The translations under genes were made by a program, and so were the position numbers. A model generated the notes under the pieces. It saw nothing but the letters and a program-made list of their open reading frames with translations, was not told the DNA's origin and did no database searches. From Chloroflexota bacterium (GTDB lineage: Bacteria; Chloroflexota; Dormibacteria; CF-121): a stretch of DNA of 30,627 nucleotides. Shown here piece after piece: positions 13,155-20,924 of the stretch. Position 1 is the first letter of the stretch; every line of letters starts with the position of its first letter. The DNA is taken from positions 14,392-45,018 of the forward strand of contig VBFX01000216.1 of assembly GCA_005889395.1 (NCBI GenBank), given 5' to 3'.

Positions 13155-14735
13155 GGCAGCCTGCCGCAGCTTGAAGCGTTGCGTCTTGCCGGTGGCGGTC
13201 TTCGGCAGCGCCTCGACGAACTCGATCCAGCGGGGGCGCTTGTACTCGGCGATCTTCGAACGGACGAAATCCTGCAGCTCGCGTGCCAGCTCGGCGGACG
13301 GCTGCTGGCCGGCGGCCAGCACGACGTACGCCATGGGTTTTTCCAGGTCGTCGGCATCGCGCCGCCCGATGACGCCCGCCTCCTGCACCGCGGCGTGTTC
13401 GACCAACGTGTTCTCGATCTCCACCGGGCTGACCCAGATGCCACCAACTTTCAACATGTCATCGGCGCGGCCGGCGTACCAGTAGTAGCCATCGGCATCG
13501 CGCGAGAACTTGTCGCCGGTGCGGATCCAATGGCCTTCGATGGTGTCCTTGGTCCGCTCGTGCTTGTTCCAGTAGTAGGCGCAGGTGCTGTCGCCCTTGA
13601 TCATCAGGTTGCCGACAGTCCCGTCCGGAACATCGTGGCCGGTCTCGTCGACGATGCGCGCCTCGTATCCCGGCACCAGCTCTCCGGCGGATCCCGGACG
13701 GGCTCGACCCGACCGGTTGGAGATAAAAATATGCAGGATCTCTGTGCTGCCGATCCCATCGAGGATCTCGACACCGAATCGATCCCGGAAGCGTTCGTAG
13801 AGCGCTTTCGGTAGCGCCTCGCCGGCGGACACGGCCTGCCGGATGCTGGATAGGTCGAAGTCCGCACCGTCGCGCTTGTGCGCCAGTAGCTGGCCGTAAT
13901 TCGTGGGGACCGAAAAGAACAGCGTGGGCTTCTGCTGCTCGATTTGCCCATAGACGTTGGGCGGCGTCGGCGGCCCGGGCCAGAGGATGGTGGTGGCGCC
14001 GACCGCAAACGGAAAGGTCAGCGCGTTACCCAGCCCGTAGGCAAAAAACAGCTTGGCGACCGAGAACGTCCGGTCAGCGGCGGTCATCCTCAGGATGCCC
14101 TGCGCGTAGCACACGGCGGTGTGGACGATGTCGTGATGCAAATGCACGGCGCCTTTGGGGAAGCCGGTGGTGCCCGCCGAGTACAGCCAGAAGGCGGCGT
14201 CATCTTTGCCGGTCGGCTCCAGCTCGAGCCCTGGTTCAGCGGCGAGCAGCTGGTCGAAGCTGATCGCGCCGGCGATCGGAGCGCCGTCGACGACCAGGTG
14301 TTGCAGATAGGGCAGCTCATCGCGCGGGATCGGGGCGAGCTGCGGCAGCAGCGGCTGGCTGACGATCGCCACCGTGGCCCGCGAGTCGTTGAGTATGTAG
14401 CGGTAGTCCTGGCTCTTCAGCAATGTGTTCGTTGGGATCGGCACGGCTCCGATCTTCTGGGCGCCGAAGAAGCTATACGCAAAGGCCGGCGTATCCAGCA
14501 GCAGGAGCATGACGCGCTCCTCACGCCGAACACCGAGTGACCGTAACCCGTTGCCAACCCGGTTCGATCGCTCGGCTACCTGCGCGTAGGTGACCGCGTC
14601 GTCACCGCAGAGAATGGCGGTGCGACCGCCGCGCCCCTCCCGAAGGTGACGGTCCACCAGGTAGTCGGCGATGTTGAACCGGTCAGGCACACTGACGATC
14701 GGAGCTGCCGCCTGCCGCTCGATCGTTGTGGCCAC
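13140..14735 (-). CDS. Benzoate-CoA ligase-type acyl-CoA synthetase
   Basis: 531 aa, ANL adenylate-forming superfamily, closest in pattern to benzoate-CoA ligase (BadA/BclA). Visible motifs are the AMP-binding loop WLYSAGTTGFPKGAVHLHHD, the aromatic-acid-ligase segment FFSVPTNYGQLL, AVSAGEALPKALYERF, IGSTEILHIF, the WIRTGDKFSRDADGYYWYAG hinge region, and the C-terminal catalytic lysine in PKTATGKTQRFKLR. It would activate benzoate or a related carboxylate to its CoA thioester using ATP. No ring-reducing or box-pathway genes are near, so the exact acid is uncertain. The start GTG 14735 has no strong ribosome binding site. Confidence 0.87.
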   Translation of the reverse strand: MATTIERQAAAPIVSVPDRFNIADYLVDRHLREGRGGRTAILCGDDAVTYAQVAERSNRVGNGLRSLGVRREERVMLLLLDTPAFAYSFFGAQKIGAVPIPTNTLLKSQDYRYILNDSRATVAIVSQPLLPQLAPIPRDELPYLQHLVVDGAPIAGAISFDQLLAAEPGLELEPTGKDDAAFWLYSAGTTGFPKGAVHLHHDIVHTAVCYAQGILRMTAADRTFSVAKLFFAYGLGNALTFPFAVGATTILWPGPPTPPNVYGQIEQQKPTLFFSVPTNYGQLLAHKRDGADFDLSSIRQAVSAGEALPKALYERFRDRFGVEILDGIGSTEILHIFISNRSGRARPGSAGELVPGYEARIVDETGHDVPDGTVGNLMIKGDSTCAYYWNKHERTKDTIEGHWIRTGDKFSRDADGYYWYAGRADDMLKVGGIWVSPVEIENTLVEHAAVQEAGVIGRRDADDLEKPMAYVVLAAGQQPSAELARELQDFVRSKIAEYKRPRWIEFVEALPKTATGKTQRFKLRQAASEAV

Positions 14736-14754
14736 GCGACCAGTCTATTGCGTT

Positions 14755-15291
14755 CTAACGCTCCCCGCCCCGGCGCCCAATCTCCGCCATGTGGCTGCGA
14801 TTGCGGCTGACAGCCTCGCCACCCTTCTGCCCCGCCTTGCGCGCCTCCGCCGCCGAAAACTCGTGAGCCGTACCTTGCTGGTGAGCCGCCCGTCCACCCG
14901 CTGCGGCGATTCGCCGTTGTCGCTGATCGCTCATCCCAGCGAAACCCCGGCCGTTGCTGGCCGCACGCCGCGACCGGCCCGTGCGGGCCGGGGACTTCGA
15001 GGACCGGCTCGACCGGCGGGTCGAGGATCTGCGCGCGCGGGCGCGGGATTGGGTCGAACGCGACTTCGGCGCACGAGGCTTTGCCGCTCGCGAGCTGCTG
15101 GCGCTCGCCCTGGTCGAGGACTTCTTCGAGCCGGATCGCTGGGCTTTCGTTTCACCTTTCTCGCGCCGGATCTTGTTCACCGTGCGGGCCGCGACTTCCT
15201 CGGCGCGACCGCCGTACCGCCCTGACTTTTTAGCACTCTGTTTGATGTCCTCATACTGTCGCTCTCGTTTTGGACTGGCTCCCCGTGGCAT
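14755..15291 (-). CDS. KGG-motif stress protein with an extra N-terminal domain and Ser/Arg-rich linker
   Basis: 178 aa in three parts. Residues 1-50 (PRGASPKRERQYEDIKQSAK, then EEVAARTVNKIRREKGE) form a small helical domain seen as separate short proteins often called 'plasmid stabilization protein' in actinobacteria. Residues about 51-113 are a Ser/Arg/Lys/Ala-rich low-complexity linker. Residues about 114-178 are a KGG/GsiB-type stress domain: GMSDQRQRRIAAAGGRAAHQ, GTAHEFSAAEARKAGQKGGE and MAEIGRRGGER. KGG proteins are desiccation- or stress-induced in other bacteria. The start ATG 15291 has an excellent ribosome binding site (AGGAGGAG). It is transcribed divergently from the DUF3147 pair. 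Confidence 0.8.
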   Translation of the reverse strand: MPRGASPKRERQYEDIKQSAKKSGRYGGRAEEVAARTVNKIRREKGETKAQRSGSKKSSTRASASSSRAAKPRAPKSRSTQSRARARRSSTRRSSRSSKSPARTGRSRRAASNGRGFAGMSDQRQRRIAAAGGRAAHQQGTAHEFSAAEARKAGQKGGEAVSRNRSHMAEIGRRGGER

Positions 15292-15338
15292 CGCGACTCC
15301 TCCTTGGCCTTGGTGTTATCAGCACCTACGTGAAACCT

Positions 15339-15355
15339 GATACTACTAGTGTATC
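15339..15355. promoter_or_regulatory. Imperfect palindrome ending at the DUF3147 start codon
   Basis: GATAC (15339-15343) and GTATC (15351-15355) flank TACTAGT in the 64-bp divergent region and end one base before ATG 15356. The position would let a bound repressor block either promoter or start. No regulator for it is identified. Confidence 0.3.
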
Positions 15356-15697
15356 ATGTCAACAGCCCTGATCGGCCTCAAAGCCCTCCTTGGCGGCTTT
15401 GCGGTCGTTGGCTTTTCACTCATTGGCCAAGCTGGTCATCCGAAGCGATTCGCCGGACTCTTCTCGGCGGCACCGTCCGTGGCGCTGGCCAGTCTCGCCA
15501 TAGCCGTCATTGACAAGGGCGCGAGTGCGACCCTTCCGTACGCGCAAGGGATGTTAATCGGCAGCGCCGGCATGGTCGCCTACGGCCTCGTCTCCCTGGT
15601 CCTCATGAATCGGTTGCACGCACTCGTCGGATCGATCCTCGCGTGGCTAGCCTGGTTCGCCGTCGCCGGGGGCCTATACCTGGTCGTGGGCGGTTAG
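15356..15697 (+). CDS. DUF3147 small membrane protein (first of a pair)
   Basis: 113 aa with four hydrophobic segments (about 5-24, 36-53, 62-85 and 88-111). The family block PKRFAGLFSAAPSVALASLA (residues about 29-48) identifies DUF3147. Function is unknown; a transporter or channel role is guessed from size and topology. The second DUF3147-like gene starts 3 bases after its stop, and its own block (RFGGLFLAFPAVLPATLTLI) is clearly related. The two may assemble as a hetero-oligomer, as paired small membrane transporters often do. Confidence 0.78.
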   Translation: MSTALIGLKALLGGFAVVGFSLIGQAGHPKRFAGLFSAAPSVALASLAIAVIDKGASATLPYAQGMLIGSAGMVAYGLVSLVLMNRLHALVGSILAWLAWFAVAGGLYLVVGG

Positions 15698-15700
15698 CCG

Positions 15701-16150
15701 GTGGACGGGCGTCAACTACGCGACGACGATCTCGAGCCCGTTGGTTTCGATTGGTCCAAGCTACGCAAAGCCAGCCCGTCGGAGCTGCTGATACGGTTCG
15801 TGTTCGGTGGCGGAATCGCCCTGGTCGCCGCCATTTCCGGCTCGGTGTTCGGCCCCAGATTCGGCGGACTCTTCCTTGCATTCCCCGCCGTCCTCCCCGC
15901 GACCCTGACGCTGATTGAGAAAAAGGAGGGAACAACCAAGGCCTGGGCCGACGCCAGCGGTGGCGTCCTCGGGGCGATCGGCCTCGCCGCCTTTGCCTTC
16001 ACCGCCCTTCAGCTATTGCGTGCGAACCCCGTGGTCGCGCTCGCACTCGCCCTGTTGGCCTGGCTGCTGGTTTCGGGAGGCCTCTACTTTCTGTTCCGGG
16101 AAACTGGGCTCTTCCTCAAGCAGGACAAACTCCTGACGCAATCCCACTAG
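15701..16150 (+). CDS. DUF3147-like membrane protein (second of a pair)
   Basis: 149 aa from GTG 15701. A soluble N-terminal 25 residues (DLEPVGFDWSKLRKASPSEL) precede about four membrane segments. Residues about 52-70 carry RFGGLFLAFPAVLPATLTLI, matching the DUF3147 block of the upstream gene, and a charged loop (EKKEGTTKAWADASGG) links to two further helices. The conserved Lys/Glu in the loop and the short intergenic gap support a joint function. No substrate is known. Confidence 0.77.
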   Translation: MDGRQLRDDDLEPVGFDWSKLRKASPSELLIRFVFGGGIALVAAISGSVFGPRFGGLFLAFPAVLPATLTLIEKKEGTTKAWADASGGVLGAIGLAAFAFTALQLLRANPVVALALALLAWLLVSGGLYFLFRETGLFLKQDKLLTQSH

Positions 16151-16219
16151 CCATCAATGGCCCCAGGCTCTAACCGTCGCGCGACATCAGGCGCCGTGTG
16201 CCCATCGCGCGATTATCGG

Positions 16220-16225
16220 TAAAAT
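16220..16225 (+). promoter_or_regulatory. -10 box of the tRNA operon
   Basis: TAAAAT, a 5/6 match to TATAAT, lies 9 bp before the first base of tRNA-Tyr, the expected distance for a short leader. The -35 position (about 16197-16202) holds only a poor match. Confidence 0.5.
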
Positions 16226-16234
16226 CACGCGGTC

Positions 16235-16318
16235 GGGCAGATACCGAAGCGGTCAAACGGGACTGACTGTAGATCAGTTGGCCTAGCGCCTTCGGGGGTT
16301 CGAATCCTCCTCTGCCCA
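16235..16318 (+). tRNA. tRNA-Tyr (GTA)
   Basis: Class II tRNA of 84 nt including the discriminator A. The acceptor arm GGGCAGA (16235-16241) pairs with TCTGCCC (16311-16317). The D stem is CCG/CGG, the anticodon stem ACTGA/TCAGT encloses CTGTAGA with anticodon GTA at 16269-16271, a long variable arm follows, and the T arm has GTTCGAATC. CCA is not encoded. It lies 8 bp before tRNA-Thr. Confidence 0.95.
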
Positions 16319-16326
16319 ATACCAGA

Positions 16327-16402
16327 GCCCACATAGCTCAGGTGGTAGAGCGTCGCCTTGGTAAGGCGAAGGTCGCCGGTTCAACCCCGGCTGTGGGCTC
16401 CA
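16327..16402 (+). tRNA. tRNA-Thr (GGT)
   Basis: 76 nt including an encoded CCA (16400-16402). The acceptor GCCCACA (16327-16333) pairs with TGTGGGC (16392-16398). The anticodon stem TCGCC/GGCGA encloses TTGGTAA with anticodon GGT, and the T loop is GTTCAACCC. It is probably co-transcribed with tRNA-Tyr. Note that this tRNA encodes CCA while its neighbour does not. Confidence 0.95.
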
Positions 16403-16417
16403 ATTTCTGTGTGCGAC

Positions 16418-16520
16418 TTCGGCTGATACCCGACAAAACGTGTTCGGCTGATGCTTTACACAGTTTCGGCTGATGCCTTACAGGGGTTTCGGCTGATTCT
16501 TGACACAGTTTCGTAAGCAT
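16418..16520. repeat. Tandem repeats of about 22 bp, TTCGGCTGAT core, resembling a transposon end
   Basis: TTCGGCTGAT occurs at 16418, 16443, 16465 and 16488, with a truncated TTCGTAAGC at 16510; spacings are 25, 22, 23 and 22. The inter-core sequence is partly conserved too (CTTTACACAG, CCTTACAGG, CTTGACACAG). On the minus strand the unit reads TGTnAAGnATCAGCCGAA. Multiple internal repeats of this style are typical of the ends of IS21- and IS481-type elements, where they bind transposase. No transposase gene and no second end are present in this window, so this would be a remnant. There is no gene in 16403-16609. Confidence 0.6.
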
Positions 16521-16609
16521 CGGAGGGGCCGTTTGCCCGGAATTGATGAGTGACTATCCGAGGCTAGCTCCGGTAGCTCGCAGGAAACCACGCCTGAAGG
16601 GCGGTGCCT

Positions 16610-16777
16610 TTAGGGCCAAATCGCGTCAGCCAACAAAAGGGCCCCGATATAGATTCCAAAAATTGCGACCACGGCGAGGACGGTCCCGAGGATAACTTTC
16701 CTCCATTGCGCCTTCGTCAGTAGCGTAAGCTCTGAACCTGCCTGATTAGCCTTTCTCACCGGCCTGGTGGTCGGCAT
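16610..16777 (-). CDS. Small single-span membrane protein
   Basis: 55 aa from ATG 16777, chosen over TTG 16792 because CGGAG lies seven bases upstream. A basic N-terminal half (TTRPVRKANQAG, TKAQWRKV) is followed by one transmembrane helix (ILGTVLAVVAIFGIYIGALL) and a short ADAIWP end. Positive charges before the helix suggest an N-in orientation. No family is recognised. It is divergent from the ParB-like gene, 38 bp apart. Confidence 0.45.
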   Translation of the reverse strand: MPTTRPVRKANQAGSELTLLTKAQWRKVILGTVLAVVAIFGIYIGALLLADAIWP

Positions 16778-16815
16778 TCTAGGCTCCGGCAACGCCTCCG
16801 GGTAGTCTTTGAGGA

Positions 16816-17805
16816 ATGGCCGCAGCTAAGAAAACGCCCAGGAAGCCTATCCGCTCGCGCAAGCCTGCCGCCGCGCGCGGGCCAGAGCCGAAGGAAAGCA
16901 TCATCGAGACCACGGGGAAAGACGTCGCCGCACTCGTTGAGCAGGTCGGGAAGCAGGGTGGCGTGGTGGTCGGCGCCTATCGGGATCCATTCGCTGGACA
17001 GGCGCTGATTCTGGCATCGCTTCCCATCAAGAAGGTCGTCGCGACGCCCTTCCAGCGCGACCTGTCGAAGACCCATGCCAGCCGACTGGCCGAGGCGATC
17101 GGCGCGGCCGGATTGTTCCTCGACCCCGTCATCGCAGTGCCGTCCGACGACGGATTCTGGTCGCCAAACGGGCGTCATCGGCTTGAGGCGGCGCGCCGCC
17201 TCGGCATGCGCTCGGTCACTGCCCTTCTGGTGCCCGACGAGAAGCTGGCCTTCCGGATCCTCGCGCTCAACACAGAAAAAGCGCACAACCTTCGCGACCG
17301 CAGCCTCGAGGTGATCCGCATGGCCCGCCAGCTCGCCAAAGAGCAACCTCGCTCGAAAGAAGTCGAGCACGCGGTCACCTTCGACTCGCCGGTTTTCCTT
17401 ACGCTGGGCGGCGCCTACGCGCAACGCTCTCGCTTCGCCGGCTCTTCCTATCAGTCAGTTCTCAACAAAGTCGACCGCTTCCTCGATGTCACCCTGCCCG
17501 CGGCATTGCGGCAGCGCGAGCAATGGGCGGTCCGCATCATGGACATCGACGATCGCGTCGCCGCCCATCTGAAGACGATGCAAGCGATGGGCATGAAGAG
17601 CCCGTACCTTCGCGCCGTGGTCGTCGCACGGATCAACCCCGTGCGCTTCGTTCCTCCGTCTCGCAAGAAAGATGCTGCGCCACCGATGTCGATGGCCGAG
17701 GCGCTCACGAAGATGGCGGCTAACGTGCGGAAATTCGATCCGAAGTCCGTAAGGCCCGGCGACCTGGCGTTGGTTGCGGCGATCGCACCCGCGTCAGCCG
17801 ACTAA
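16816..17805 (+). CDS. ParB/sulfiredoxin-fold N-terminal domain protein
   Basis: 329 aa. An N-terminal lysine/proline-rich segment (about 1-28) is followed by a ParB N-terminal domain (about 75-170): VVATPFQRDLSKTHASRLAE, DPVIAVPSDDGFW, and the nucleotide-binding box GRHRLEAARRLGM near residue 119, replacing the GERRxRA of Spo0J/ParB. The C-terminal half is helical with LNKVDRFLDVTLPAALRQRE and no obvious helix-turn-helix or dimer domain. No ParA is adjacent, so a chromosome-partition role is doubtful; ParB-fold domains are also CTPases or nucleases. The ATG directly follows a GAGGA. Confidence 0.75.
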   Translation: MAAAKKTPRKPIRSRKPAAARGPEPKESIIETTGKDVAALVEQVGKQGGVVVGAYRDPFAGQALILASLPIKKVVATPFQRDLSKTHASRLAEAIGAAGLFLDPVIAVPSDDGFWSPNGRHRLEAARRLGMRSVTALLVPDEKLAFRILALNTEKAHNLRDRSLEVIRMARQLAKEQPRSKEVEHAVTFDSPVFLTLGGAYAQRSRFAGSSYQSVLNKVDRFLDVTLPAALRQREQWAVRIMDIDDRVAAHLKTMQAMGMKSPYLRAVVVARINPVRFVPPSRKKDAAPPMSMAEALTKMAANVRKFDPKSVRPGDLALVAAIAPASAD

Positions 17806-17853
17806 CTCGATCCGCCACGCGATTTAGCCGTTTATTAATACAGTTGAGTTAGC

Positions 17854-18852
17854 GTGAGCAACGGAGTGGTGCGGCGAGGGGCCATTGTGGCCGTGATTGT
17901 TCTGCTCCTTTCCGGCGCGTTTTCGTACATCCGACTACCCCACGCCCCGGTCATCACCGCTCCGACGGCGGCGCACGCCGCCCAGATGGATCTTCGGGAC
18001 CATCCACGTCGGGGGCCCGGCCCGGCCGTAAGCGGCCCGACGACGATTCCGCGGGTCGTCCTGGGCGCCGCAACGAACAGCAAAGTGGTGGCGCTGACCT
18101 TCGACCTCGATATGGATGCGGAGATGGCGACCGCCGCCCGCGGCGGCGCGGTCTGGATCAACAGGGATGCTCTCACCTTCCTCGAGTCCCGCAAGCTCCA
18201 CGCAACCCTGTTCATGACCGGAATGTGGGCCGAGGTGTACCCGGCCCTGGCCCGCGAAATCGCAAACAACCCGAATTTCGAGATCGGCGACCAAAGCTAT
18301 TCGCACCCGGCCTTTCACACGCCCTGCTACCTGCTCGGAGGCGTCAGCCGAGCGGAGCAAGCGCGGCAGATCCAGCTCGCGCAGAAGGCGATCGAGCGAT
18401 CGACGGGCGTCCTGCCGAAGTACTTTCGGTTTCCCGGGGGTTGCTATGACCGCCCAGCGCTCGACCTCGTCCATGCCGCCGGGCTCATTCCGGTTCAGTG
18501 GAACGTCAACTCGATCGACGCCTTCAACAGCTATCCGCAGCAGATCGTCTCCACCGTGCTCTCGGAAGTCAAACCGGGATCGATCGTGGTCATGCATCTG
18601 AATGGTGGCTCCAACGCCCCGTCGACCGGCCTGGCGTTGCGGCTGTTGATCCCGGAACTCGAGAAGCGCGGCTACCAGTTCCTGACCGTCAGCGAGCTCC
18701 TCGCGGCCGGCACCTCCATCCAGCCGATCGATCCGCGCGAGGTCTCCGAGTTCTATCAGCCGCCGCCTCCGCCGGCGCTGCCAGTCAAGTCCACACCCCG
18801 CTGGTGTGGATGGGTCATCGGGCTACACGGCCGCGTCTGGGTATGCCGTTAG
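17854..18852 (+). CDS. Membrane-anchored polysaccharide deacetylase (NodB domain)
   Basis: 332 aa. One N-terminal transmembrane segment (about 9-25) places the catalytic domain outside. Residues about 70-290 are a NodB carbohydrate esterase 4 domain: ALTFDLDMDAEM replaces the classical TFDDG (Asp84 as likely catalytic base; Asp86 or Asp88 the second acid), the metal-binding segment GDQSYSHPAFHTP, RFPGGCYDRPAL, and the last motif VVMHLNGG. The TFDLDM wording defines a divergent subgroup; the substrate could be peptidoglycan or an exopolysaccharide. The C-terminus is proline-rich (QPPPPPALPVKS). The start is GTG 17854, and the next gene begins 3 bases after the stop. Confidence 0.83.
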   Translation: MSNGVVRRGAIVAVIVLLLSGAFSYIRLPHAPVITAPTAAHAAQMDLRDHPRRGPGPAVSGPTTIPRVVLGAATNSKVVALTFDLDMDAEMATAARGGAVWINRDALTFLESRKLHATLFMTGMWAEVYPALAREIANNPNFEIGDQSYSHPAFHTPCYLLGGVSRAEQARQIQLAQKAIERSTGVLPKYFRFPGGCYDRPALDLVHAAGLIPVQWNVNSIDAFNSYPQQIVSTVLSEVKPGSIVVMHLNGGSNAPSTGLALRLLIPELEKRGYQFLTVSELLAAGTSIQPIDPREVSEFYQPPPPPALPVKSTPRWCGWVIGLHGRVWVCR

Positions 18853-18855
18853 CCA

Positions 18856-20349
18856 TTGCGCTTCCTAGCCGCCCTTGATGCCTTCGACCGGCGACTGTTC
18901 CGCCGCCTGACGCGAGAGGAGCGACGCGCCGTCGATATCAGTCTCAAGCGATTGAGCAACGCCGCGAATCGATCGTTGCTCTGGATCGCGATCGCCGGCC
19001 TGATCGCGACGGTTGGTGGTCGCCGGGGACAGCGCGCGGCACTTCGCGGGGTTATATCGATCGGCATCACGTCAACGCTCGTGAACCTGCCGTTGAAATA
19101 CCTCGCCCGGCGGGGTCGGCCGCCGAGACGGCGCGGCGATCGGCCGCTCCCGATCAGCCTGCCCGGCAGCTTCTCTTTTCCTTCCGGCCATTCGGCATCG
19201 GCCTTTGCTTTCGCAACCGGGGTTGGCCTCGAGGATCCACGCATGCTCGCACCGCTCCTGCCCCTGGCCGCCACGATTGCATACTCGCGCGTGCACTTGC
19301 GGGTGCACTATCCGTTCGACGTTCTGGCTGGGGCGGCGATTGGCGTCGGGATGGGCCTCGCCAGCGGTCCGTTGATCGAGGCCGTTCGCCAGTTGTGGGA
19401 GCCGCCGTCTTCGGCGTCCGAGGCGGACCGTGCCGGAACCACGCGGTTGATCCTGGTGATGAGTCCGCAGGCCGGACACAAGAAAAAAATGGCTCGGGCC
19501 CGACGAGCGATATCCGACAGCGGGCTCGAGGTGGCCTCCGAGATCTCGGTGGGCGATCTTGCGCGCCTGCCCGACCTCTTGCGCCGCAACGGCTCGCCGC
19601 CACCGATCGTTGTCGCGGCCGGCGGAGACGGAACCGTGGGCACGGTCGCGAATGCGGTCATCGCGACACCAGCTGTTCTCGGCATTATCCCGTTGGGCAC
19701 CTCGAACGACTTCGCCCGCTCGATCAAGATCCCCATGAACGTGGAGAAGGCCGTGCGACTGCTGGCTGGCGGCCACGTCTCGGGCATCGACGCGGGCAAA
19801 CTGACGCGCGATGGTGAGCAGCCTCGGCATTTCGTTCATGCGGCCGCCGCCGGTATCAACGTGCAGTTCGCGCGCTTCGCGACACGAGCCGATCTACGCG
19901 CGCGGTTCGGGCGGCTGACCTATGCGGTGGCGATGGCGATCGCGATGAAGGAACGGCCGATCTTCAACTGCGAGGTCGAGTTCGAGGGGCGAACCGAGCA
20001 GTTGAGCCTTGTCCACATTTCGGTCATCAATGCGCCCATCTTCGGCGGATTTCTCGACCTGAAGCTCCCGGGTGCGGGCGCAAACGACCGGACCCTCGAC
20101 GTCATCATGATCGAGCACCTGCCCATCCGGCGCTTACTGCGCTCGGCGCTCTATCCCATCCTTCGCGTGCATCGGCCGATCCGCGGCTTTCGAACCCTGC
20201 AGGTGTCGCGGCTGCGTGTGCGGACAGCGGAGCCGATGGACGTCACCCTTGACGGTGAGATCGCCGGGAAGATTCCCGCGAACTTCGAGGTTGTGCCAGC
20301 CGGGCTCCGGGTGATCACGTCGCCGAGCTTTAAGGAGAAGCATCGATAA
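18856..20349 (+). CDS. PAP2 phosphatase-diacylglycerol/lipid kinase fusion
   Basis: 497 aa, bifunctional. Residues about 25-180 form a membrane PAP2 domain with all three motifs: KYLARRGRPPRR, PSGHSAS (Pro109-His112), and SRVHLRVHYPFDVLAG. Residues about 195-490 are a DAGK_cat/YegS-type kinase: LILVMSPQAGHKKKM, AAGGDGTVGT (Gly256-Thr260), IIPLGTSNDFARS, and the C-terminal DVTLDGEIAG. The enzyme would couple phosphatidic acid (or undecaprenyl-phosphate-type) dephosphorylation with lipid kinase activity in lipid recycling. Similar fusions are known in actinobacteria. The start TTG 18856 lies three bases after the deacetylase stop; AAGGAG near the 3' end (20332-20337) precedes the next gene. Confidence 0.88.
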   Translation: MRFLAALDAFDRRLFRRLTREERRAVDISLKRLSNAANRSLLWIAIAGLIATVGGRRGQRAALRGVISIGITSTLVNLPLKYLARRGRPPRRRGDRPLPISLPGSFSFPSGHSASAFAFATGVGLEDPRMLAPLLPLAATIAYSRVHLRVHYPFDVLAGAAIGVGMGLASGPLIEAVRQLWEPPSSASEADRAGTTRLILVMSPQAGHKKKMARARRAISDSGLEVASEISVGDLARLPDLLRRNGSPPPIVVAAGGDGTVGTVANAVIATPAVLGIIPLGTSNDFARSIKIPMNVEKAVRLLAGGHVSGIDAGKLTRDGEQPRHFVHAAAAGINVQFARFATRADLRARFGRLTYAVAMAIAMKERPIFNCEVEFEGRTEQLSLVHISVINAPIFGGFLDLKLPGAGANDRTLDVIMIEHLPIRRLLRSALYPILRVHRPIRGFRTLQVSRLRVRTAEPMDVTLDGEIAGKIPANFEVVPAGLRVITSPSFKEKHR

Positions 20350-20374
20350 GCGCGCAGCCCTCCTCGCTTTTTCG

Positions 20375-20872
20375 GTGCGCGTCCTCGCCATCCTGCTCGG
20401 ACTGGCAGTCCTGACCGCGCTCGCCGGTATCGGCGTTCGGACATGGGCTCCGGGCTTTGATGCGCAGGCCCTGCGCGCCATCGCCGGCGGTCGCAACGCG
20501 ACGTTGACCTCGGTCGCGTGGGTAGTGACCGAGGCGGGCTCATTCGTCCTCCTCGCACCACTGTCGATCGCCTTCCTGCTCCTGCGTCGCTGGAAGCGCC
20601 CGGCCGACGACATCGCCCTGGTGGTGATCGCCGCCGGCAGCGCCCTGCTCCCTTTTGTCGTCAAGCTGTTCGTGGCGCGGCCGCGGCCGACAGTCGAGCA
20701 CCTCAGCCACCTGTCCTCTCTCAGCTTCCCGTCGGAGCACACGACGCAGGCGGCCGCCATCTATCTAACGATCGCCATGCTTGGATGGAGCTGGGCCCTG
20801 CTCGTCTTCCACTGGGCGCGCCCGAAGCTGATTCAAGATCAGCCGGCACTGGGCCGTCCCGCCGCCGGTTGA
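20375..20872 (+). CDS. Degenerate/truncated PAP2-family membrane protein
   Basis: 165 aa from GTG 20375, with about four membrane helices. The first motif is present (KLFVARPRP). The second reads FPSEHTTQAA instead of PSGH, keeping the histidine. The third motif (SR-x5-H-x3-D) is absent: the protein ends shortly after the fourth helix with LIQDQPALGRPAAG. It is thus probably catalytically inactive, or a decaying gene. The frame is open upstream to the fusion gene's stop (DKRAALLAFS) without a standard start, although AAGGAG at 20332-20337 is well placed for an ATC at 20342. It may modulate the upstream fusion enzyme. Confidence 0.65.
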   Translation: MRVLAILLGLAVLTALAGIGVRTWAPGFDAQALRAIAGGRNATLTSVAWVVTEAGSFVLLAPLSIAFLLLRRWKRPADDIALVVIAAGSALLPFVVKLFVARPRPTVEHLSHLSSLSFPSEHTTQAAAIYLTIAMLGWSWALLVFHWARPKLIQDQPALGRPAAG

Positions 20873-20924
20873 CACGATTTCTTGGTGAGCCCGTGACGGC
20901 GGCCAACAGCGCTGCGACCAATTA

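Noticed and set aside
16338..16520. 60-aa minus-strand ORF containing GVEPATFALPRRRSTT
   Set aside because: It is the antisense translation of tRNA-Thr, a well-known spurious protein pattern, followed by the tandem repeats.
16418..16520. CRISPR array
   Set aside because: Repeat cores are 10 bp at 22-25-bp period with conserved, not unique, intervening sequence, and no cas genes are present.
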